Shown here: positions 1 to 6,274 of the stretch, piece by piece
Layout of the letters: each line of letters starts with the position of its first letter
How positions within the stretch are numbered: position 1 is the stretch's first letter
Assembly (NCBI GenBank): GCA_028710655.1
Contig: JAQTTS010000043.1
Span: 1-11,080 of the forward strand
Direction of reading: 5' to 3'
From: Dehalococcoidales bacterium
GTDB taxonomy: Bacteria > Chloroflexota > Dehalococcoidia > Dehalococcoidales > UBA5760
DNA: 11,080 bases
Made by a program: the position numbers and the translations under genes
The notes under the pieces: generated by a model
Seen by the model: only the letters and a program-made list of their open reading frames with translations
Databases searched by the model: none
Told to the model about the DNA's origin: nothing

Positions 1-811
1 CTTTACCGTGGAAATCCACCTGGTTCTCCATAAAGCTGACCCCCTTACCCTTGACGGTACGGGCAATAATAACTGACGGCTGCCCCTTGACCGACCGCAC
101 CTGCTCAAAGGCAGCGTCAAGTCCGGCAAGGTCATGCCCGTCAACACTGACGGTATGCCAGCCGAAAGCCCGCCATTTCTCGGCAAACGGTGCCAGGTTC
201 ATAATCTCACGGTTCCAGCCGTCAAGCTGTAGGCCGTTATTGTCCACAATAGCCACCAGGTTATCTATCTTGAAATGAGCTGACGCCATAGCCGCTTCCC
301 ACACCTGACCCTCATCGCACTCCCCATCCCCAAGCAGAACGTAGACCCGGTAGTCCTTCGAGTCAAGACGACCGGCCAGGGCGACGCCGACGGCAAAGGA
401 CAACCCCTGACCCAGAGCACCGGCGGTCATCTCCACCCCCGGAATCAGCCGACAATCGGTATGGCCCTGAAGACGACTTCCCAGTTTTCTTAAGGTAAGC
501 AGCTCTTCAACCGGGAAGTACCCGCATTCAGCGAGGGCAGCATAGAGCAGCGGGGCAGCATGCCCCTTGCTGAGGATGAACCTGTCTCGCTCTGCCCAAC
601 AGGGGTCAAGCGGCTTATGCCTCAGCACACGGAAATAGAGGTCGGTAACAATTTCTACGGCGGATAGGGAGCCGCCGGGGTGACCGCTTCCAGCCTCCCC
701 TATCATTGAAATAATGTGGCGGCGCAGCTTTTTCGCAACGGTCTTCATGTCTTCCGTTGAGAGCGACGGAAAAACCCCGGCCTTCGTCTTATCCGCCGAG
801 GTTCTGGACAT
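1..811 (-). CDS. Transketolase, N-terminal (thiamine-diphosphate-binding) subunit, partial
   Basis: This is the N-terminal half of a split transketolase, which with a separate C-terminal subunit moves two-carbon ketol units between sugar phosphates in the cytoplasmic non-oxidative pentose phosphate pathway. About 270 codons are visible; the 3' end runs off the left edge, probably by some tens of residues. Counting from the ATG at 811, visible motifs are GSGHPGGSLS (residues 41-50), SKGHAA (81-86), and the diphosphate/Mg motif GDGECDEGQ (161-169) followed by VDNN (189-192). The start is uncertain. The ATG at 811 gives a 21-residue extension that includes LSTED, which resembles family N-termini. 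The ATG at 748 is an alternative but has GGAAG only 2 bases upstream. The partner subunit would lie outside the window, on the left. The gene is divergent from the 263-aa protein. The family call is firm and the start is not. Confidence 0.93.
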   Translation of the reverse strand, partial: MSRTSADKTKAGVFPSLSTEDMKTVAKKLRRHIISMIGEAGSGHPGGSLSAVEIVTDLYFRVLRHKPLDPCWAERDRFILSKGHAAPLLYAALAECGYFPVEELLTLRKLGSRLQGHTDCRLIPGVEMTAGALGQGLSFAVGVALAGRLDSKDYRVYVLLGDGECDEGQVWEAAMASAHFKIDNLVAIVDNNGLQLDGWNREIMNLAPFAEKWRAFGWHTVSVDGHDLAGLDAAFEQVRSVKGQPSVIIARTVKGKGVSFMENQVDFHGK

Positions 812-858
812 ACTACTTGGTTCCGACAATTGCGGCAACACCCCCGAGAGTCTGGTCT

Positions 859-864
859 ATTATA
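859..864 (-). promoter_or_regulatory. Possible -10 box for the transketolase gene
   Basis: Read on the minus strand, 864-859 is TATAAT. It would place transcription start near 852, about 40 bases before the ATG at 811. No good -35 hexamer is seen at 16-18 bases, so this rests on the -10 alone. Confidence 0.3.
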
Positions 865-941
865 CTATGGCCGACGACGCCAAGTCTATCGATTACGCCG
901 GTCTCCGTATCTGCCCCGGCAGAGCCGCTCAGTCATCTAAA

Positions 942-971
942 TTGAATTCTTACTACGATTTCTTCTATAAT
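942..971 (+). promoter_or_regulatory. Probable promoter for the 263-aa protein gene
   Basis: TTGAAT (942-947) and TATAAT (966-971) are separated by 18 bases. Transcription would start near 978, giving a very short leader before the ATG at 989. This fits the absence of a strong ribosome-binding site there. Confidence 0.45.
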
Positions 972-988
972 TATCCCTGGTGCGAGTA

Positions 989-1780
989 ATGAGTAAGCTG
1001 ATAGATAAATTGAACCGGACGGCAAACGGCAGCCCGCAGGCTATTGGATTCCGGGCCAGACAGGCAGCCTCGCCCAATCCAGAGATGCTGCTGATTGCCA
1101 GTTTAACCCCGGCTGATGCCGGCGAAGCGGCTGACCGTACCGCCGGTGCAGACTCCGGAATGCTGTCTATCTCCAAGACGAAGGTTGATGCCAAGGCTTT
1201 CCGAGAATGCTCACAGGCTGTACCCGGCATACCATGGGGCATCTGGCTGAAAGATGCGGAGGGGGGAAAGACAGACCTGAAGGGGATTGACTGCGATTTC
1301 ATCGTTTTTCCGGCCAGCGTGCCGCTGAGGGTCATTCAGGACAACAAGGCAGGTAAGATACTAGAGGTTGAGGCGTCAGTAAGCGAAGGCCTGCTGAGGA
1401 CGATTAACAAACTGCCGTTGGATGCGGTACTCATTGTTGAAGGACAGAAGAACAGCCCATTGCTTACCTGGCAGCATTTGATGCTTGTCCGGCACTTTGC
1501 CACCTCGCTGGCAAAGCCTTTGCTGGTTCCGGTACCGGCCAAAGTAACCGCTAACGAGCTCGGGGCGTTGTGGGAGTCCGGAGCGGACGGCGTAATAGTG
1601 GCAGCGGGCGATGGACAAGCGCCAGAGGCATTAAGTGAACTCAGGAGGGCGGTTGATAAGCTGGCTCTATCAGCACGGCGCCGGCAGGATACGGTGAAGG
1701 TTCTGCTGCCTCAGATTACCAGGGAAATCACGAGCGAACAGGGCGAAGAGGAAGAGGAAGAGGAAGAGGAAGAGGAATAA
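989..1780 (+). CDS. Conserved-looking protein of unknown function with polyglutamate tail
   Basis: I do not recognise a characterised family. The 263-residue protein has no signal peptide or membrane segment and is probably cytoplasmic. It alternates hydrophobic strand-like stretches (LLIASL 34-39, CDFIVFPAS 102-110, DAVLIVEG 145-152, KPLLVPVPA 176-184, GADGVIVAAG 198-207) with helical stretches. This suggests a TIM-barrel-like alpha/beta fold, which is inference only. No catalytic motif is evident. After TSEQG it ends in eleven consecutive glutamates encoded by a GAAGAG repeat. ATG 989 is preferred; an in-frame GTG at 980 would add three residues. There is no strong Shine-Dalgarno, and a promoter at 942-971 leaves almost no leader. 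It is divergent from the transketolase gene and convergent with guaB3, so it is probably transcribed alone. It is clearly coding; the function is unknown. Confidence 0.85.
   Translation: MSKLIDKLNRTANGSPQAIGFRARQAASPNPEMLLIASLTPADAGEAADRTAGADSGMLSISKTKVDAKAFRECSQAVPGIPWGIWLKDAEGGKTDLKGIDCDFIVFPASVPLRVIQDNKAGKILEVEASVSEGLLRTINKLPLDAVLIVEGQKNSPLLTWQHLMLVRHFATSLAKPLLVPVPAKVTANELGALWESGADGVIVAAGDGQAPEALSELRRAVDKLALSARRRQDTVKVLLPQITREITSEQGEEEEEEEEEEE
1745..1777 (+). repeat. GAAGAG hexamer microsatellite inside the 263-aa gene
   Basis: Five perfect GAAGAG units plus a trailing GAA sit directly before the TAA stop and encode Glu11. Gain or loss of whole units keeps the reading frame and would change only the length of the acidic tail. 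Confidence 0.9.
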
Positions 1781-1806
1781 AGACCTAGCTGACGCAATCC
1801 CTTTAG

Positions 1807-1905
1807 CTATTCCCCCAAACTGACAACTTCATCGATTAGCTCCTGGTGACAGACACGGCGACGCCTGTCAATATCAGATATCCCCAAGGAGATTTCACGT
1901 AGCAT
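1807..1905 (-). CDS. Possible 32-aa small protein downstream of guaB3
   Basis: A minus-strand frame starts at ATG 1905 and stops at 1807. AGGGG (1914-1918 on this strand) lies 8 bases upstream, a reasonable Shine-Dalgarno. The peptide begins MLREISLGISDIDRRRR and ends with VVSLGE. It is charged and probably helical, has one Cys-His pair (CHQE) and no membrane segment. It lies 53 bases after the guaB3 stop on the same strand, so it could be co-transcribed. The same frame stays open upstream into the guaB3 end, but without a better start. I recognise no family. It may be a real small gene, a decayed C-terminal fragment or chance. The plausible codon use and Shine-Dalgarno are the only support. 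Confidence 0.33.
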   Translation of the reverse strand: MLREISLGISDIDRRRRVCHQELIDEVVSLGE

Positions 1906-1958
1906 TCGCAATACCCCTGCGTGCTGTGCAGATACAAAATGCGGTTGGGGATGTCGCC

Positions 1959-3098
1959 CTAACGCTGCGACATCTGCCAGGACTTCCCTTCTGTGGTAAT
2001 CGCCGGAGCCACTACCATCTCAGCCTGATGCATTTCCTGCATATTCAAAGCACCGCAGACACCCATTGCGGTTCGGATTGCCCCGACCAGGTTCTGGCTG
2101 CCATCGGTAACCGAGGTAGGACCAAAGAGAATCTGTTCCATTGAACCGGTGGTCCCGACCTTGATCCGGGTACCTCTGGGCAACGCCGGGTGCGGATGGG
2201 ACATACCCCAGTGGTAACCCCGCCCCGGAGCTTCCTTAGCCTGAGCCAGAATAGATCCCAGCATTACCGCATCGGCTCCGGCCGCCAGGGCTTTGCACAA
2301 ATCCCCGCCTTTGCGAAAACCCCCGTCGGTGATTATCGGTACATACCGGCCGGATTCGCGCTGATACTCGTCTCTGGCAGCAGCACAGTCCATAGTGGCT
2401 GTTATCTGAGGAACACCGATACCGAGCACTTCTCTGGTGGTGCAGGCAGCGCCCGGCCCGATACCAACCAGTACTCCAGAGATTCCCGTTCTCATCAGCT
2501 CCAGGGCTGCATTGTAGCTGACACAGTTGCCTACGACAACAGGCAGCGGTATAGCTTCACAAAGTTCGGAAAAGACCAATCCGCGATAGCTTTTTGAGAC
2601 GTGTTTGGCAGTGGTAACCGTGGACTGGACAAAAAGGACGTCGGCTCCGGCTTCAGCAACCATAGGAGCAAAGCGCTTGGCATTGGCCGGCATTACCGAC
2701 ACAGCGCATACCGCCCCTGCCTCCTTAATCCCCCCTATTCTTTCACCGATAAGGTTTTCCTTTATCGGCTGGGAGTAGATCTTCTGGAGCAAAGCGGTTA
2801 TCCCGGTATTCGATGCCCGAGTGATTTCGCAAAGAATATCATCCGGGTTATCGTAACGTGTCTGAACACCCTCCAGGTGGAGAACAGCCAGACCACCCAG
2901 CTTGTTCATCAGAACAGCAGTATTGACATCGGTCACCGCATCCATCGCTGAAGCGATGATGGGAATAGAAAAGGTGAGGTTCTCTATCTTGAAATCTATG
3001 TTTGTCTGGTCAGGATTGATGGTTACCTCTCCGGGCACTATCGCCACTTCATCAAATCCGTAGGCACGCCGTAGCTGTTTAAACTGGGCAGAAGCCAT
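1959..3098 (-). CDS. guaB3: GuaB3-type IMP dehydrogenase-family protein
   Basis: A 379-residue purine nucleotide enzyme of the IMPDH/GMP reductase superfamily, cytoplasmic, with a (beta/alpha)8 barrel. It lacks the CBS-domain insert of classical GuaB, which runs to nearly 490 residues. The catalytic loop GIGPGAACTTR (212-222) carries the nucleophile Cys219 and the following threonines. Next come LGIGVPQITA (225-234), the phosphate-binding ITDGGFRKGGD (256-266) and GADAVMLGS (274-282). The segment GRGYHWGMSHP (292-302) and the C-terminal PAITTEGK strongly resemble cyanobacterial GuaB3. The start ATG 3098 has AAAGGA 7 bases upstream and a good promoter. The exact reaction is uncertain: some GuaB3 proteins lack IMPDH activity and a cyanobacterial one acts as GMP reductase. 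A separate classical guaB is likely elsewhere in the genome. The family call is strong; the activity is open. Confidence 0.93.
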   Translation of the reverse strand: MASAQFKQLRRAYGFDEVAIVPGEVTINPDQTNIDFKIENLTFSIPIIASAMDAVTDVNTAVLMNKLGGLAVLHLEGVQTRYDNPDDILCEITRASNTGITALLQKIYSQPIKENLIGERIGGIKEAGAVCAVSVMPANAKRFAPMVAEAGADVLFVQSTVTTAKHVSKSYRGLVFSELCEAIPLPVVVGNCVSYNAALELMRTGISGVLVGIGPGAACTTREVLGIGVPQITATMDCAAARDEYQRESGRYVPIITDGGFRKGGDLCKALAAGADAVMLGSILAQAKEAPGRGYHWGMSHPHPALPRGTRIKVGTTGSMEQILFGPTSVTDGSQNLVGAIRTAMGVCGALNMQEMHQAEMVVAPAITTEGKSWQMSQR

Positions 3099-3122
3099 AT
3101 TACCATCCTTTCTTAAAGAGAA

Positions 3123-3152
3123 ACTATATCAAAGAGAGCAATTCAAAGTCAA
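3123..3152 (-). promoter_or_regulatory. Promoter of guaB3
   Basis: On the minus strand, TTGACT (3152-3147) and TATAGT (3128-3123) are separated by 18 bases, with an upstream TGA giving an extended -10 (TGnTATAGT). The start would fall near 3116, leaving a leader of about 18 bases that holds the Shine-Dalgarno. Confidence 0.65.
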
Positions 3153-3159
3153 GGAATTC

Positions 3160-3343
3160 TAACCACAGGCACCTTGCCGGGTTTACGATTCGCCAGGTAG
3201 TCAGAGGGTGGCCACCTGAATCAGGGGACTGTCCGGCAGTCGAGTTTATGCCATGGACAGGGGAGCCTTCGCTCCTGGTATGCACACCATAAAGGACATT
3301 AAAGGGACATGACCGATTTGTTAGCAGATCATATGCACCGGTA
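3160..3343. other. Non-coding stretch with short inverted repeats between guaB3 and rsmI
   Basis: I see no coding frame in this part of the 300-base divergent spacer. It holds three small fold-back elements in 70 bases: the palindrome GGTGGCCACC (3207-3216), GACTG/CAGTC around TCCGG (3227-3241), and GGAGC/GCTCC around CTTC (3262-3275). None has a T-tract, so they are not intrinsic terminators. Two similar GGACAT segments follow, at 3293-3298 and 3304-3309 (the first as GGACATT, the second as GGGACAT). It could be a decayed REP or MITE-like element or a structured RNA. The fold-backs are visible; their role is unknown. Confidence 0.4.
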
Positions 3344-3373
3344 TGGACGGGTGATCAAGTATCGGTTTATAAT
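3344..3373 (+). promoter_or_regulatory. Probable promoter of the rsmI-metG operon
   Basis: TGGACG (3344-3349, four of six to consensus) and a perfect TATAAT (3368-3373) are separated by 18 bases. Transcription would start near 3380, leaving about 19 bases of leader with GAGGAAG and AGAGG before the ATG at 3399. Confidence 0.5.
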
Positions 3374-3398
3374 ATCTAGCTGAGGAAGATTAGAGGCG

Positions 3399-4232
3399 AT
3401 GCCGGTTCTTTACCTGGTGGCGACACCGATTGGTAACCTTGAAGATGTTACCCTGCGTGCTCTACGTACCCTACGGGAAGTGGGTCTGATCGCGGCTGAG
3501 GATACCCGCCGGACGAAGCAGCTTCTCGCCAAATATAATATTAAGACATCGCTAACAAGTTATCACGAGCATAATAAGAAAGCCAAGCTGGATTATCTTC
3601 TGGAACGTCTCGGCAGTGAAGATGTGGCCCTTGTTTCCGACGCAGGGATGCCGGGGATGTCCGACCCCGGCTATGAACTGGTCGTAGCGGCCAGTGAGCG
3701 GGAGATCCCGGTGGTGGCCGTTCCCGGACCTTCGGCAGTCATCACGGCACTGGCTGTCTCAGGACTACCCGTACAGAGGTTTGTCTATCTGGGATTTCTG
3801 CCTCGCCGGGCGAGCAGCCGGGTCAAGCATCTGGAGTCAGTGGCTGGTGAATGCGGCAGTATCGTCGTTCTGGAAACACCTCATCGGCTGAGGGCCAGCC
3901 TGAATGATATCAGACTCGCTCTGGGGGACAGAAGGATAGCCGCTTGCCGTGAACTGACCAAGGTATATGAAGAAGTCTTCCGGGGCACGATAAGCGAGGC
4001 GATAGAACACTTCACCCAGCCGAAGGGAGAGTTCACCCTGGTCATTGCCGGCAGGGATGAGGAGGACAAACCGCAGTTGACCGCTGAGATCGAAAAGCAG
4101 CTAAGCAGTATGCGTCAGTCGGGAATAAGGGCCAGAGAAGCGATAACCAGAACAGCTTCGGAGACGGGACTGTCACGGAAGGAGCTTTATCGTGCCTGGC
4201 TTAAGCTGCCCCGATTCTCCAGAATAGCGTAG
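3399..4232 (+). CDS. rsmI: 16S rRNA (cytidine(1402)-2'-O)-methyltransferase
   Basis: RsmI uses S-adenosylmethionine to 2'-O-methylate C1402 of 16S rRNA in the ribosomal decoding centre. The 277-residue length is normal for the family. Visible signatures of the tetrapyrrole-methylase fold are ATPIGNLEDVT (8-18), AAEDTRRTKQLL (32-43), SYHEH (54-58), VSDAGMPGMSDPG (79-91), VPGPSA (108-113), LGFLPRR (131-137), ETPHRL (159-164) and RELTKVYEEVFRG (184-196). The C-terminal stretch from 240, with REAITRTASETGLSRKELY, is the small helical domain usual in RsmI. The start ATG has GAGGAAG 10 bases upstream. It is the first gene of a plus-strand run and lies 33 bases before the zinc-ribbon gene. Nothing is odd in it. 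The assignment is firm. Confidence 0.96.
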   Translation: MPVLYLVATPIGNLEDVTLRALRTLREVGLIAAEDTRRTKQLLAKYNIKTSLTSYHEHNKKAKLDYLLERLGSEDVALVSDAGMPGMSDPGYELVVAASEREIPVVAVPGPSAVITALAVSGLPVQRFVYLGFLPRRASSRVKHLESVAGECGSIVVLETPHRLRASLNDIRLALGDRRIAACRELTKVYEEVFRGTISEAIEHFTQPKGEFTLVIAGRDEEDKPQLTAEIEKQLSSMRQSGIRAREAITRTASETGLSRKELYRAWLKLPRFSRIA

Positions 4233-4265
4233 AATGATATCACTGAATTGAGGAGGAATGATAAA

Positions 4266-4463
4266 ATGCGTCGAGGGTGTATCTCTCTGGGTGATGTCCG
4301 GTGCGATGATTGTCAGCGTATTATTCCCCACTCCGGACACTATCTCATCATTGAAGAGGAAGGCAGTATGAAGCATCTCTGTCAGCATTGCAGCCTGGAA
4401 AAAGGCTATGCCCAATACAAAGAAGAGAAGGGAGAGCAGGTACTGACCTTCTTCCCAGAGTGA
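4266..4463 (+). CDS. Small zinc-ribbon-like protein of unknown function
   Basis: A 65-residue protein with two cysteine pairs, CDDC (13-16) and CQHC (39-42), separated by 22 residues with HYLIIEEEG between them. This is the layout of a single four-cysteine zinc ribbon. A charged helical tail follows (LEKGYAQYKEEKGEQ). It has no enzyme motif, signal peptide or membrane segment. The start ATG 4266 is set by AGGAGG at 4251-4256, 9 bases upstream; an in-frame TTG at 4248 lies before that site and is rejected. The gene lies between rsmI and metG with short gaps on both sides, so a link to translation is possible. That is context, not proof. The coding status is well supported by the Shine-Dalgarno, the paired cysteines and the spacing. 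The function is not known to me. Confidence 0.82.
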   Translation: MRRGCISLGDVRCDDCQRIIPHSGHYLIIEEEGSMKHLCQHCSLEKGYAQYKEEKGEQVLTFFPE

Positions 4464-4514
4464 GATTTAAACCACGCTGTTTTTTGGGCTGGTATTAATA
4501 AGGAGAGCTGCTGT

Positions 4515-4538
4515 ATGGCAGTAAATTTGGTTTTTTGA
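4515..4538 (+). other. Possible seven-codon leader ORF ahead of metG
   Basis: ATG 4515 opens a frame encoding MAVNLVF and stops at TGA 4536-4538, 14 bases before the metG ATG. A good AAGGAG (4500-4505) lies 9 bases upstream of it. It contains no run of methionine codons, so classical attenuation is not indicated. It may be a translated leader or chance. Confidence 0.25.
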
Positions 4539-4552
4539 GCAAGGGAGAGCTT

Positions 4553-6229
4553 ATGGGTGAGCGAATTTTTATCGGGGTTGCCTGGCCATACGCCAACGGT
4601 TCTTTACATATCGGTCAGGTTGCCGGAGCATATCTACCTCCGGATATATTTGCCCGCTACCACCGCACGAAAGGCAACCAGGTCTTAATGGTATCAGGGT
4701 CTGACCAGCACGGCACACCCATAACCCTCCGGGCGGAGCGGGAAGGCGTCGAACCGAGAGCTATTGCCGTCCGGTATCACCAGGAGTTTCTCGAATCGTG
4801 GCAGAAACTGGGGATTTCGTTTGATCTGTTTACTTCGACCGGCACGGCGAACCACACACGGGTAGTACAGGAAACCTTCCTCACACTTCTTGATAACGGC
4901 TACATCTACCGTGGGATTGTTTCTCAGCCCTTTTGCCCTCGCTGTCAACGCTTCCTGACCGACCGCTATATCGGGGGCACCTGCCCCTACTGCCGGTCGG
5001 AAAAAGCTCGCGGCGACCAGTGCGATGATTGCGGCAAGCCATTGAACGCCGCTGATCTTGTTCAACCACAGTGTTCCTTCTGCGGCGAAGCTCCTGAGTT
5101 CAGAGACTCAGAGCACTTCTTCCTCAAACTATCCGCATTCCAGAATAGACTGCTGGAATGGGTGAAGAAGAAGGACTACTGGCGGCAGAATGTCCGTAAC
5201 TTTACCCTAAGCTACCTGGAGGGCGGGTTGAACGATCGGGCGATTACCCGTGATATCAACTGGGGAGTACCACTGCCGCTACCGGGATTTGAAGGCAAGC
5301 GTATCTATGTCTGGTTCGAGGCCGTCATCGGGTATCTTTCGGCAACGAAAGAATGGGCCCAGCTCTGTGGTAACGAGGAGAAGTGGCGCGATTTCTGGCA
5401 GGGTGACCGGGCCAAGGGCTACTACTTCATCGGTAAAGACAATATCGTTTTCCATACCATTATCTGGCCGGCGATGCTGATGGGCCGCGGAGACCTGAAT
5501 CTACCATACGATGTGCCGGCTAACGAGTTCCTGACTATCGAGGGGAAAAAGCTCTCTACCAGCCGGAACTGGGCGGTGTGGCTGCCTGACTACCTGTCGC
5601 GCTATGACCCCGATCCGCTGCGTTACCTGTTATCCGTCAGTATGCCAGAGACCAACGATACCGATTTCTCCTGGAGCGAGTTAATCCGGCGCAACAATGA
5701 TGAGCTGGTGGCGACCTACGGCAACCTGGTACACCGGGTGCTTACTTTCACCTACCGTAAATTTGACGGCTGTGTGCCGGAACCCGAGGAGCTCGACGAC
5801 ACAAGTAATAACATGATGAGAGAAGCGGAACTTACTATCGGAAAGGTAGGGGATCTTATCGCGGAGTGTCATTTCAAAGAAGCGGTAAAGTCAGCGATGT
5901 CCTTAGCCCAGGAAGCTAATCGCTACCTGGATATGAAATCTCCCTGGAAGGTAATCAAAGACGACCGGCAAGCGGCTGCCACCGCCCTGTATGTTGCTAC
6001 CGTCGTGATCTCATGCTTGAGAACGGTCTTATATCCTTTCCTGCCTTTCAGCTCTCAAAAGCTGCACGAGTATCTTGGCTTTACCGGCAGCGTCGAGGGC
6101 GACGGCTGGCGGCTACACTCCCCCACACCGGGTCAGAAGCTGCTTCCACCCGAGCCGCTGTTTTCCAAGCTTGATGAAGAACTAGCGGAAGAGGAGAGCA
6201 ACCGCTTGTATCAGAGCTCCGGTAGCTAG
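4553..6229 (+). CDS. metG: Methionine-tRNA ligase
   Basis: This class I synthetase charges tRNA-Met with methionine using ATP, in the cytoplasm. From ATG 4553 it is 558 residues. It shows the HIGH-box equivalent HIGQ (19-22), the KMSKS equivalent KLSTS (333-337), and between them the connective zinc domain with four cysteine pairs: CPRC (128-131), CPYC (144-147), CDDC (157-160) and CSFC (174-177). All eight cysteines are present, so two zinc sites are possible. WFEAVIGYLSA (254-264) and GKDNIVFHTIIWP (294-306) are typical of the catalytic core. The helical anticodon-binding domain follows from about 375. The protein ends there, without the C-terminal EMAPII/Trbp111-like tRNA-binding domain found in some bacteria. 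ATG 4553 has GGGAG 5 bases upstream and is preferred to a TTG at 4535. It is followed 45 bases later by the polyprenyl synthase gene, probably in the same operon. Confidence 0.96.
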   Translation: MGERIFIGVAWPYANGSLHIGQVAGAYLPPDIFARYHRTKGNQVLMVSGSDQHGTPITLRAEREGVEPRAIAVRYHQEFLESWQKLGISFDLFTSTGTANHTRVVQETFLTLLDNGYIYRGIVSQPFCPRCQRFLTDRYIGGTCPYCRSEKARGDQCDDCGKPLNAADLVQPQCSFCGEAPEFRDSEHFFLKLSAFQNRLLEWVKKKDYWRQNVRNFTLSYLEGGLNDRAITRDINWGVPLPLPGFEGKRIYVWFEAVIGYLSATKEWAQLCGNEEKWRDFWQGDRAKGYYFIGKDNIVFHTIIWPAMLMGRGDLNLPYDVPANEFLTIEGKKLSTSRNWAVWLPDYLSRYDPDPLRYLLSVSMPETNDTDFSWSELIRRNNDELVATYGNLVHRVLTFTYRKFDGCVPEPEELDDTSNNMMREAELTIGKVGDLIAECHFKEAVKSAMSLAQEANRYLDMKSPWKVIKDDRQAAATALYVATVVISCLRTVLYPFLPFSSQKLHEYLGFTGSVEGDGWRLHSPTPGQKLLPPEPLFSKLDEELAEEESNRLYQSSGS

Positions 6230-6274
6230 TAGGGGTTTTTTAATTAGCGAGGAGTTTTTACACAGGAGGGATTG

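Noticed and set aside
937..1335. A minus-strand frame opposite the 263-aa gene
   Set aside because: The plus-strand frame has the promoter, the length and protein-like alternation. The antisense frame is low-complexity in character and overlaps the promoter region.
1847..1870. TGACAG/CTGTCA inverted repeat as a terminator for guaB3
   Set aside because: It is a six-bp stem with a 12-base loop and no T-tract on either strand, and it lies within the possible small ORF.
2190..2951. Two plus-strand frames (2190-2597 and 2601-2951) opposite guaB3
   Set aside because: Both are shadows of the guaB3 codons and show no family features.
4464..4552. A T-box or SAM-type riboswitch ahead of metG
   Set aside because: Only 89 bases separate it from the previous gene, and neither the T-box consensus nor a terminator/antiterminator pair is visible.
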